Shown here piece by piece: positions 52,420 through 59,702 of a DNA stretch of 64,000 bases (positions are counted from its first letter, which is position 1; every line of letters starts with the position of its first letter). The stretch is from Phycisphaerae bacterium. Lineage in GTDB: Bacteria > Planctomycetota > Phycisphaerae > UBA1845 > UTPLA1. The notes under the pieces were generated by a model. The model saw only the letters and a program-made list of their open reading frames with translations. It was not told the origin of the DNA and did not search any database. The stretch lies in contig JAKLKO010000003.1 in NCBI GenBank assembly GCA_023150615.1, forward strand, positions 186,001 to 250,000, given 5' to 3'. A program made the position numbers and the translations under genes.

Positions 52420-53268
52420 TCAGGCAAGCAGCCGGCCGTTGCGACGGTCACCCGAGCCACGAGGGCGTCGGCTGACCGCGCTGCGACCGGCCAGGCCGGC
52501 GCTGCGCAGGGGAACGGTGTGTCGAACGGAGCCGTCGCCGTGACCGTTTCCGTCTCCGTTCCCGTTTCCGCGACCGGCCGCGTGCTCGACGCCGTCGCCG
52601 TTCTCGGAATCGGCGACCTGCGGGAGAAGCCGCATCGGGATGTCGGCGTTGGAGACGATCTGTTCGGTCGTCATCAGGATCGCGCCCTTCGCGTCCATCT
52701 GCCGCATGGAGATCTCGGCCTCCGGCGCGTTCCAATATCCACAGGCGTCCTGCACGACGACGACGTTTCGATGGCGCGCGAGCAGCGCGAGGACGGTCGC
52801 CTTGACGCAGTGTTCAGTGGTCACGCCGAACACGATTACGTGCCGCAGCGGCATCTCCGTCAGCAGCCGGTCGGCCTTCGGATTGCCGAGCAGGTCGCGC
52901 GTGCGCTTCGCAAAGATAACTTGTCGATACCGTCGGAAGAGATCGTAAGGAAGGTCGAAGGTGTTGTCGCCGTCGATCAAAATGCGCCGTGGCAGGAGCG
53001 TGAACGGGAGCTTGCGCTGTCCCGGAGTTTGATCGACACAGTGCTTCGCCATGCCGCTGTACATCGCTTCTTCGGGCCGGTGCACGTTGAGACTGGAGAC
53101 CAACGGAATGGCCGATTCGCGCGACCATTCGAGCAAGCGGCAGACGTTGGGGATGACCTCGGCACGATTCGCGACCGGAACCGCGCCGCTTGGCAGCAGA
53201 TAGTCGCACTGCGTGTTGAGATCGAGAAGGACCTTCTCGAACGCACCGCGCCGATGACCGATGCTCAT
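52420..53268 (-). CDS. Isochorismatase-family cysteine hydrolase
   Basis: The 282-residue protein is one isochorismatase-like domain with catalytic Asp (LLDLNTQCDYL), Lys (FAKRTRDLLG) and nucleophile Cys (GVTTEHCVKATV). Relatives hydrolyse amides such as nicotinamide or carbamoyl groups. The last 65 residues are a low-complexity tail (GNGNGDGNGHGDG) and an Arg-rich end, not part of the fold. The substrate is unknown. It lies upstream of the ferredoxin gene, perhaps in one operon. Confidence 0.8.
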   Translation of the reverse strand: MSIGHRRGAFEKVLLDLNTQCDYLLPSGAVPVANRAEVIPNVCRLLEWSRESAIPLVSSLNVHRPEEAMYSGMAKHCVDQTPGQRKLPFTLLPRRILIDGDNTFDLPYDLFRRYRQVIFAKRTRDLLGNPKADRLLTEMPLRHVIVFGVTTEHCVKATVLALLARHRNVVVVQDACGYWNAPEAEISMRQMDAKGAILMTTEQIVSNADIPMRLLPQVADSENGDGVEHAAGRGNGNGDGNGHGDGSVRHTVPLRSAGLAGRSAVSRRPRGSGDRRNGRLLA

Positions 53269-53659
53269 TCCCGCCTCCCGTACGGCGATCGATCGGTGCC
53301 GGACGCTGCCGGCGCTTGTCGGACGGTCAAGGTATGCGTTTGCCCGAGCGCTCGCTGAACACGAGCGAAGAGTTGAAGATTCGAACGGGCACTTCTTTCC
53401 CCTAACCGCCGCAAGAATACTACCTCGTGCGTTTCGGGAAATCGAGTGCCTTCAACAACAATTCACACCGAATCCACCAAGGCCTGACAACTCGGACGCC
53501 CCCCCGCCGATCTCCCCGCGCGACCCGCAGAATCGTTTCGTCCGGCAAATTCGGAACCCGGTTCGACTCCGGACAATCGTCCTGGGTCCCGCCCGTCGGC
53601 TTGACACCATCCCGCCCAGACCCGAGAAATCACAGCGTCTACCCGGGAGCCTCGGGGTC
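53269..53659. other. Divergent intergenic region, cysteine hydrolase / lipoprotein
   Basis: No gene is supported in this 391-base stretch. It holds a TTGACA-18-AGAAAT promoter candidate facing right (53601-53630). A GATTCGAAC stretch near 53371 resembles a tRNA T-loop in reverse but has no cloverleaf around it. Confidence 0.5.
53601..53630 (+). promoter_or_regulatory. Promoter candidate for the 53660 lipoprotein gene (TTGACA-18-AGAAAT)
   Basis: A perfect TTGACA at 53601-53606 is followed after 18 bases by AGAAAT at 53625-53630; the start ATG is 30 bases downstream. Confidence 0.5.
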
Positions 53660-54628
53660 ATGAATCCCAAACGAGCGATCTTCGCACGGAACCTCCTGCG
53701 GGCACTTGCGCTGCTCACGCCCGCGCTCGGCTCCATCGCATGCGAGGACGTGGATTGGGATTGGGAGTGGCGCTGGTGGGAACGTCCGACTCGGCGCGTC
53801 GAGCCGAGCCGCCGAACCGTCCGTCCCGAACGCCGCGCGCCCCGCGAACCGCCGACCGAAACCGCGTCGGTTCAGACGTCGCCGTCGGCGGCCGAAGAGC
53901 CCAGCGCTGCCGCTTCACCCGAATCGCTGCTGCCCGTTGAAGCGCAAACCGGCGCGTTCTTCCAGTTGTACCTGGTCAGCGAACCGGCGGCGCTGAATTC
54001 GAGCCCCACCGTCGAGCGCGTCAAGCTGCGAAGCGCCACGGCGCGATTCGCGGCCCTGCTTCTCGCGCAGTTGTACGTGCCGATCGGCGTCGGCGGCGGC
54101 GACCATCAGCACTACCTGATCTACCAGGACGTCGACGAGTTTCGCGCAGCGCGGGCGGCGATCGAGTGGATCGACGTCTCCGAGCCGGATACGGGGGCGG
54201 TCGATCCGAACGCGGTGTTCCAGCGCGCCGTGCGGCGCGTGATGGACGTTCTTCGATCCGGCGCTGCGCCGCCGCGCGAGACCGTCGAGCGCTGCCAGCT
54301 CGCGCTCGCGCAGTCGGCACAGAGCCTTGCGCTCGACACGCCGCGCCGATGGGCCGCCGCCGTCCTCGCGGCGCGTCTGACGATGGACCAGATGTTCGAC
54401 TACGGCGGCGCGCGCGGATTCTGGGACCAGGCCGAGCGTCTCTCCGCCGCCGGGTCGATTGAGCGACTCTCCGTCGCGTGGGGCCGTGCTGAGAGCTTTG
54501 ATCTGGAAGGCGACCGCAGCACCGCGGCCGAGGTCTGCCGCGCCATCTGCGATCAGTTCGCGCCCCATTCCCGCGCCCAGGCGTACCAGCGGGCCAAGTC
54601 GTACGTGGCCGGCGCGGTGCGCCGCTGA
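53660..54628 (+). CDS. Putative lipoprotein of unknown function
   Basis: The 322-residue protein has an N-terminal signal (LLRALALLTPALGSIACE) with a cysteine that could be lipidated, although the lipobox is not ideal. A Trp/Asp-rich stretch (DVDWDWEWRWWERP) and a long Arg/Pro/Glu/Ser linker follow. Residues about 95-320 form a mostly helical domain (RFAALLLAQLYVPIGVGGG, VERCQLALAQSAQSLALD, FWDQAERLSAAGSIERLSVA) that resembles helical repeats. I do not recognise the family. The ATG at 53660 is chosen because it begins the signal. Confidence 0.65.
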   Translation: MNPKRAIFARNLLRALALLTPALGSIACEDVDWDWEWRWWERPTRRVEPSRRTVRPERRAPREPPTETASVQTSPSAAEEPSAAASPESLLPVEAQTGAFFQLYLVSEPAALNSSPTVERVKLRSATARFAALLLAQLYVPIGVGGGDHQHYLIYQDVDEFRAARAAIEWIDVSEPDTGAVDPNAVFQRAVRRVMDVLRSGAAPPRETVERCQLALAQSAQSLALDTPRRWAAAVLAARLTMDQMFDYGGARGFWDQAERLSAAGSIERLSVAWGRAESFDLEGDRSTAAEVCRAICDQFAPHSRAQAYQRAKSYVAGAVRR

Positions 54629-54662
54629 CAAGCCGCGGTCGCAGCGAGCCAGGTCGTGCGGG

Positions 54663-54827
54663 CTAGTTCGGTCGCTTCCGCGTCCGGCTGTGCCGCACGC
54701 GGTTATTGAGACCTTCGAGCTGCCGCAGGTAGTCGTTCAGGTCGTTCTCGGAGAACTGCTGAAGGAACTCCGGACGCGCGGAGCGGTTCAGAGACATGAT
54801 CCGCTGAATCATTTCTCGCTTGGACAT
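54663..54827 (-). CDS. Small 54-residue protein of unknown function
   Basis: On the minus strand an ATG at 54827 (cat at 54825-54827) opens a 54-residue frame that ends with TAG (54665-54663). GGAG lies ten bases upstream as a ribosome-binding site. The sequence is strongly amphipathic and charged: it begins MSKREMIQRIMSLNRSARPE, has FLQQFSENDLNDYLRQLE, and ends in a basic tail (RVRHSRTRKRPN). No signal peptide or membrane segment is visible. The gene is convergent with the lipoprotein gene and divergent from the methyltransferase gene. I do not recognise the family. It could be a small regulatory, ribosome-associated or nucleic-acid-binding protein. Confidence 0.65.
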   Translation of the reverse strand: MSKREMIQRIMSLNRSARPEFLQQFSENDLNDYLRQLEGLNNRVRHSRTRKRPN

Positions 54828-55023
54828 CGTGAAACGACTCCCGCAGGGCGATCGGCGAGCCTTGCGGGCCGTGGGTCAGGCAGCGCCGGCTTACGATCAT
54901 CGGTCGCGATGCCGGGCCGACTTGAGCCATCGCGATACGCGACGGACCGGGCGGTGTAAGATGCCGCCGGTCCGCCGAAGACGCGTCGTCGACCGCCGGA
55001 CGGGACGAGGAGTTCGCTCCGCC

Positions 55024-55695
55024 GTGCACCAGACTCCGCACCGCATGAAGCACAGCGCCCGCCACGAGTTCGAGCGCTGGGCGCACACGTACGATCGCTC
55101 GATCCTGCAACGGCTGGTCTTTCAGCCGTCTTATCGGGCGTTTCTGACCGAACTGGTCCGCTGGCGGAGCGACGACCCGCGGCCGTTCGACATGCTCGAC
55201 GTCGGCTGCGGCACCGGCACGTGGCCGGCGATGGTTGCCGCGACCGAACTGCCCGTCGGGCGGCTCGTCGGGCTGGACTACGCCTACGCGATGTGCCGGC
55301 TGGCGCACGAAAAAGCCGCGGCGATCGACGACGCGGCGATCCAGTTCGTCAACGGCGATTCGGAGCACCTGCCGTTCGCCGATGCATCGTTCGACCTCGT
55401 GACGTGCAGCAACTCGTTCCACCACTACCCGCACCAGGGAGCGGTGGTGCGCGAGTTCCGCCGGCTGCTGCGGCCGGGCGGACGGCTCATGATCATTGAC
55501 GGTTTCCGCGACAACCTGATCGGCTGGATCGCCTTTGACGTGCTCGTGGCGCGGGCGGAGGGCGACGTGCATCACGCGCCGTGGTCGCTCATGCGGCGTT
55601 ACGCGCTGGAGGCGGGCTTTGGCCGCGTGGAACAGCGGAAGTTCGGTGTGCTCATCCCGCTGTTCATCACGGTCGCACACGTGGCGGAATTGTGA
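55024..55695 (+). CDS. SAM-dependent methyltransferase (Methyltransf_11 type)
   Basis: The 223-residue enzyme has a class I Rossmann methyltransferase core: FDMLDVGCGTGTWPAMVA (SAM loop), LVGLDYAYAM, NGDSEHLPFADASFDLVTCS, and LRPGGRLMIIDG. The substrate is unknown; UbiE/menaquinone-type and small-molecule methyltransferases share this core. The GTG at 55024 has GAGGAG upstream; an in-frame ATG at 55045 is also possible. A TAAGAT -10-like box (54957-54962) may drive it. Confidence 0.82.
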   Translation: MHQTPHRMKHSARHEFERWAHTYDRSILQRLVFQPSYRAFLTELVRWRSDDPRPFDMLDVGCGTGTWPAMVAATELPVGRLVGLDYAYAMCRLAHEKAAAIDDAAIQFVNGDSEHLPFADASFDLVTCSNSFHHYPHQGAVVREFRRLLRPGGRLMIIDGFRDNLIGWIAFDVLVARAEGDVHHAPWSLMRRYALEAGFGRVEQRKFGVLIPLFITVAHVAEL

Positions 55696-55763
55696 CACGT
55701 TCTGGAACCACCCGTTCCGCCGCCGCCGTCCGGGCGGGTAAGATCGTGCCGGAAGGTGCCGGT

Positions 55764-57014
55764 GTGCGCTCGGACAGCGACAAGATCGCGATGCTCATGA
55801 AGGTGCTCGAGGTCTCGCGCCGGCTCGGCGCGACGATCGACCTCGAGGAGTTGCTCGGCTTCATCGAGCAGGCCGCCCTCGCCGTGCTCGACTGCGAACG
55901 GGCTACCGTCTTCCTCTGGGACCGCAAGACCGACGAGTTGTACAGTCGGCTGGCCACCGGCGTCGGCGAGTTGCGCATCCCGGTCAACCGGGGCATCGCC
56001 GGGGAGGTGGCGCGGACCGGCTCGGTGGTCAACGTGCCGGACGCGTATCGCGATCCGCGGTTCAATCCCGAGATCGACCGCAAGACCGGCTTCGTCACGC
56101 GGAACATCCTCTCGTTTCCGCTCATCGGGCATGATCAGTTGACCGTCGGCGTGCTGCAGGTGCTCAACAAGCGCAGCGGCGGTTTCGACGATTGGGATGA
56201 GACGCTCGTGCGGACGTTTGGCGCGCAGGTCGGCGTGGCGCTCCAGCGGCAATTGCTGCTTGAGCAGTTCGCTGAGAAGCAGCGCATTGAGCACGATCTC
56301 GGCATCGCCCGGAACATCCAGCAGGCGCTGATCCCCGAGGCCCCGCCCGATGCCGCGGGCTTCGATATCGCCGGATGGAACAAGCCGGCCGACGAGACGG
56401 GCGGCGATTGCTACGACTTTTTGACCCTCGATCGCGGAGAGATCGCTGTCACGATCGCCGACGCAACCGGCCACGGCATCGGCCCGGCGCTGGTTATCGC
56501 CGAATGCCGCGCGCTGCTGCGGGCCTGTGCGTCGCTGACCGACTCGCTGCCGCGGATCGTCAAGCTCGTCAACAACCTGCTCTGCAACGACCTGCCGGAC
56601 AACCGCTTCGTGACGGCCTTCTTCGGACTACTTCGGCCGGCCGAAGCGCGACTGTCGTTCGTGTCGGCCGGGCACGGTCCGATCGTCTTCTTCAACGCCG
56701 AGCACGGCACGTTTGAGTCGCTGCCGATCAACGGCGTGCCGTTCGGCATCCTCGAAGGCGTCGAATACGACGATCCGATCGAGGTCGCATTTCGCGCCGG
56801 CGACATGTTGCTGCTGTTCACCGACGGGTTCTTCGAAGCGACCAACGCGCAGCGCGAACAGTTCGGCATGAACCGCGTGCAGCAGATCATCGCCGCGCAG
56901 CGCAGCGCGACTGCGTCGGAGTTGATCGAGCGCATCTACGCGGAGGTCGTCGCATTCTCGGGCGGCGCACCGCAGGCCGACGATCTGACCGCCGTGATCA
57001 TCCGCAAGCTCTGA
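55764..57014 (+). CDS. GAF-domain PPM-type serine phosphatase (RsbU/SpoIIE-like)
   Basis: The 416-residue protein has a GAF sensor domain (residues about 25-165: VSRRLGATIDLEELLGFIEQ, GVGELRIPVNRGIAGEVA) and a C-terminal PPM/PP2C phosphatase (about 180-416). The metal-binding block is ETGGDCYDFLTL, with ADATGHGIGPALV, FVTAFFGLL, SAGHGPIVF, LLLFTDGFFEA and DDLTAVIIRKL. RsbU-type phosphatases dephosphorylate anti-anti-sigma factors in partner-switching systems; no such partner is next to it. A GTG at 55764 with GGAAGG upstream is taken as the start; a TAAGAT box lies 19 bases before it. Confidence 0.88.
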   Translation: MRSDSDKIAMLMKVLEVSRRLGATIDLEELLGFIEQAALAVLDCERATVFLWDRKTDELYSRLATGVGELRIPVNRGIAGEVARTGSVVNVPDAYRDPRFNPEIDRKTGFVTRNILSFPLIGHDQLTVGVLQVLNKRSGGFDDWDETLVRTFGAQVGVALQRQLLLEQFAEKQRIEHDLGIARNIQQALIPEAPPDAAGFDIAGWNKPADETGGDCYDFLTLDRGEIAVTIADATGHGIGPALVIAECRALLRACASLTDSLPRIVKLVNNLLCNDLPDNRFVTAFFGLLRPAEARLSFVSAGHGPIVFFNAEHGTFESLPINGVPFGILEGVEYDDPIEVAFRAGDMLLLFTDGFFEATNAQREQFGMNRVQQIIAAQRSATASELIERIYAEVVAFSGGAPQADDLTAVIIRKL

Positions 57015-57033
57015 TCCGGCGGCGCCCGCCGGA
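57015..57033. terminator. Perfect hairpin between the two convergent phosphatase genes
   Basis: TCCGGCGG-CGC-CCGCCGGA is an 8-bp perfect palindromic stem in the 22-base gap between the two stop codons. It has no T tract, but its position suggests a bidirectional transcription stop. Confidence 0.4.
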
Positions 57034-57036
57034 CCG

Positions 57037-58812
57037 TCAGCGGACCTTCGCCACCACGACCGTCATGTCGTCCGTTTGCGGCGCCAGGCCCGCGAAGCGC
57101 CGGACGTCCCAGACGAGCTGGTTCGCCATCTGCGCCGCGGGGAGCGCTGCGTGCCGCCGAATCGACTCGTGCAGGCGCTGACGGCCGTACGAGCGCTCGT
57201 TGTAATCCATCGCTTCCAGCAGTCCGTCGGTCACGAAGACCAGGATGTCGCCGCCGCGAAGATCGAGCACGCCGCGCTCGTACGTCGCGCCCGGCTGAAT
57301 GCCGAGCACGGTTCCGCCGACGTCCAGCTCCCGAAGCGCGCCGTCGCGCAGCAGGATCGCGGGCTCGTGGCCGGCGTTGCAGAACGTGAATCGCCGCCCG
57401 TTCGAATCGAGCACGCCGTAGAACGCCGTGACAAACTCCTCCGGTCGCGTGTCGCGGCACAACTGGCGATTGACCTCGCTGATGATGCGGTCGATGTCGT
57501 AGATGCTCTTGGTGTGCGCCCGCAGCGATGCCTTCGCCGCCGCCATCAGCAGCGACGCCGGCACGCCCTTGCCCACGACGTCGGCGATCACGATTCCGAC
57601 GTGCTGCTCGGGCAACTCGATGAAATCGTAGAAGTCGCCGCCGAGGTCCGAGCTTGGCTGATACACGCAGCCGAACTCGATGTTCGGCGACCGCGGCGCC
57701 GACGCCGGCAGCATCCGCATCTGCACCTCGCCGGCCAGCCGCACCTGCCGCTCCAGCTCCGCGGCCTCCTCGGCCTCGCGGCGCATCCGCGCGTGGATGA
57801 TCGCCGCCGCGGCCTGCGCGGCGACGGCCCGAAGGAGCGAGACCTCCAGCGCGCTAAACGTCCGCTTGCCCTCGGCATAGACCCGCATGACGCCGATCGA
57901 GTGGCCGCGATAGGTCAGGCTCGTCACCAGCGCGCTGTGAATCCCCTCGTGGGCTGCTTCCTCCTTGTAGACGGTCCGCGGGTCGTTGGGCATGTCCTCG
58001 ACATACACGACCTTGCCGCTGAGCGCCTCGGCGTCGATCGGGCTGGCCGACACGTGCAGCGGGCCTTTGTTGAGGTAGTCGGCCGACAGGTTGTGCACGG
58101 CGGCGATCTTCAGCTCGTCCGTCTCTTCGTTCAGCAGGCGAATGCCAGCCGCCTTCACGTTGAGCACGTCCGTCACGAGCTTCGCCGCGAGGTTGAGCAC
58201 GGACTGCAGGTCTCGTTCGCCGGCGAGCAGGGTCGAGACGTGGTAGACGGTGCTCAACTCGCGGACCCGCTGCTGAAGCTCCCAGCCCTGGTAGCACAGC
58301 CGTGCCAGCGTCGTCGCGAACAACTGCGCGAAGCGAGTCGCGGCCGTCATCTCGCGATCGGACCAGTTCCGCAGGCCCCACGCCGCGCGCCGGAGGGTGT
58401 CGTAGTCGAGGTCAAAGCGCTCGGCGATCTCGCGCACCTGCTCGTCGGACAGCGGACGGCGCGGCCGATCACCGACGATGATCGCCCCGAGGCGCTGACC
58501 GCCGACCGTGATCGGCGCGGCGAATTGCGTCAGGCCGGCGTGGCACTCGCGCTGGCACGGCTCGCCGAGCGTACAGGCGGCGAGCGTCGCGGCGACGTGG
58601 CTCTCACGGCAGGCCTCGGCCGACGCGGGATGATCGAGCAGCCGACGGCAGAAGTCGTTCTCGTGGTGCGTCTCGGTGACGGGCGCGCCGCGCGCATCGC
58701 GGATGCTCGTCGCGACGCCCGTCAGCGCCGCGAAGGCGTTCTGCATCTCCCGCAGCGCGGACTCCTCCACGAATTCGGTCAGTGCGGGTACGGAATCAGC
58801 GGCCACGCTCAT
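57037..58812 (-). CDS. PocR-GAF-PPM phosphatase
   Basis: The 591-residue protein has a PocR-type sensory domain at the N-terminus (residues about 15-165). It contains the conserved cysteines of that family in CRRLLDHPASAEACRESH and LGEPCQRECHAGL, which may bind a ligand or metal. A GAF domain follows (about 190-345), then a PPM phosphatase (about 365-591) with SSDLGGDFYDFIEL, ADVVGKGVPASLLMAAAK, TAFYGVLDSNG, FVTDGLLEAMDYNE and DDMTVVVAKVR. It is a multi-input partner-switching phosphatase, convergent with another of the same class. A -10-like TACTAT lies about 25 bases before the ATG on the minus strand. Confidence 0.88.
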   Translation of the reverse strand: MSVAADSVPALTEFVEESALREMQNAFAALTGVATSIRDARGAPVTETHHENDFCRRLLDHPASAEACRESHVAATLAACTLGEPCQRECHAGLTQFAAPITVGGQRLGAIIVGDRPRRPLSDEQVREIAERFDLDYDTLRRAAWGLRNWSDREMTAATRFAQLFATTLARLCYQGWELQQRVRELSTVYHVSTLLAGERDLQSVLNLAAKLVTDVLNVKAAGIRLLNEETDELKIAAVHNLSADYLNKGPLHVSASPIDAEALSGKVVYVEDMPNDPRTVYKEEAAHEGIHSALVTSLTYRGHSIGVMRVYAEGKRTFSALEVSLLRAVAAQAAAAIIHARMRREAEEAAELERQVRLAGEVQMRMLPASAPRSPNIEFGCVYQPSSDLGGDFYDFIELPEQHVGIVIADVVGKGVPASLLMAAAKASLRAHTKSIYDIDRIISEVNRQLCRDTRPEEFVTAFYGVLDSNGRRFTFCNAGHEPAILLRDGALRELDVGGTVLGIQPGATYERGVLDLRGGDILVFVTDGLLEAMDYNERSYGRQRLHESIRRHAALPAAQMANQLVWDVRRFAGLAPQTDDMTVVVAKVR

Positions 58813-58871
58813 GCGAAGGTCTCAAACGCCGTCTCGAATAGTACATGTGGGACCGGTTCGAGAAGCTCGCA

Positions 58872-58877
58872 TAGTAT
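58872..58877 (+). promoter_or_regulatory. -10-like box TAGTAT directly before an ATG
   Basis: TAGTAT (58872-58877), overlapping TATACG (58875-58880), lies seven bases before the ATG at 58885. There is no room for a Shine-Dalgarno leader, so translation may be leaderless. Confidence 0.4.
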
Positions 58878-58884
58878 ACGCTGC

Positions 58885-59604
58885 ATGAACCTCGTTCGCT
58901 ACGGCCGGCATCTCGGGCATCGTCCGCGCGAGGTCGTGCTGCTGCGCGGACTGCCGTGCATCTGGAGCCGTTGCAGCTTCTGCGACTACATCGCCGACAA
59001 CACGACCGACGTGGCCGAGATCCGCCGCGTCGCCGACGAGGCGCTGGCGCGCGTCACGGGCGAGTTCGGACGGCTGCAGGTCATCAACTCCGGCAGCATC
59101 CAAGAACTGCCGCCGCCGGTGTTGGAGCAAATCCGAACGCTGCTGGTCGAGCGTGGCATCGAAGAGTTCTACACCGAGTCCTACTGGGCCTATCGCAACT
59201 CGTTCGACGAGACGCGGCGCTTCTTCCGCGTTTCGAATCGCCGCGGCCGGACGGTCCGCACGCACCTGTTCCTCGGCGTCGAGACCTTTGACGACGGACT
59301 GCGCAACGGCATCCTCAACAAGTCCATGCACTGGTCCGGTCCGGACGACGTCGCGGCCGCGACGGATTCGATCTGCCTGATGATCGGCTTCCGCGGTCAG
59401 ACGCGCGACATCGTGCGGCGCGACATCGATCTGCTCCTGTCGAAGTTCCGCTACGGGATCATCAACCTGTTCTCGCCCAACACGAAGTCGGCGGGCCTGA
59501 TCGACGAAGAGATCAAGGCGTGGTTTGTCGAGGAGTTCGCCTGGCTGCGCGACGTCGAAAAGGTGGACGTGCTGCTGAACAACACTGACTTCGGCGTCGG
59601 CTGA
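58885..59604 (+). CDS. Radical-SAM-like Fe-S protein with CX4CX2C motif
   Basis: The 239-residue protein begins with a Lys/Arg-poor lead and then LRGLPCIWSRCSFCDYI. The three cysteines follow CX4CX2C rather than the usual radical-SAM CX3CX2C, but the position, the SFCDY ending and the barrel-like order (QVINSGSIQELPPPVLEQI, THLFLGVETFDDGLRNGILN, GIINLFSPNTKSAGLI) support the superfamily. Its substrate is unknown. No partner enzyme is adjacent; it precedes lpxD. The ATG follows a TAGTAT -10 box by seven bases. Confidence 0.65.
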   Translation: MNLVRYGRHLGHRPREVVLLRGLPCIWSRCSFCDYIADNTTDVAEIRRVADEALARVTGEFGRLQVINSGSIQELPPPVLEQIRTLLVERGIEEFYTESYWAYRNSFDETRRFFRVSNRRGRTVRTHLFLGVETFDDGLRNGILNKSMHWSGPDDVAAATDSICLMIGFRGQTRDIVRRDIDLLLSKFRYGIINLFSPNTKSAGLIDEEIKAWFVEEFAWLRDVEKVDVLLNNTDFGVG

Positions 59605-59657
59605 GCACCGCCGCGCTTTGAGTTCCGTGCGCGGCGCGCATGGCGGCGTGCCGCAGT

Positions 59658-59686
59658 TTGCCAGAGCCGACCGTCGCTCATAACAT
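59658..59686 (+). promoter_or_regulatory. lpxD promoter candidate (TTGCCA-17-TAACAT)
   Basis: TTGCCA at 59658-59663 and TAACAT at 59681-59686 are separated by exactly 17 bases. The ATG used for lpxD is at 59703, 16 bases downstream, so the leader would be very short. Confidence 0.6.
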
Positions 59687-59702
59687 ACGCGGCGTCCTGC
59701 GG

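Noticed and set aside
53360-53400. Possible tRNA T-loop (GATTCGAAC) in the intergenic region
   Set aside because: The flanking bases do not form a T-stem, and no D-arm, anticodon arm or acceptor stem is found on either strand.
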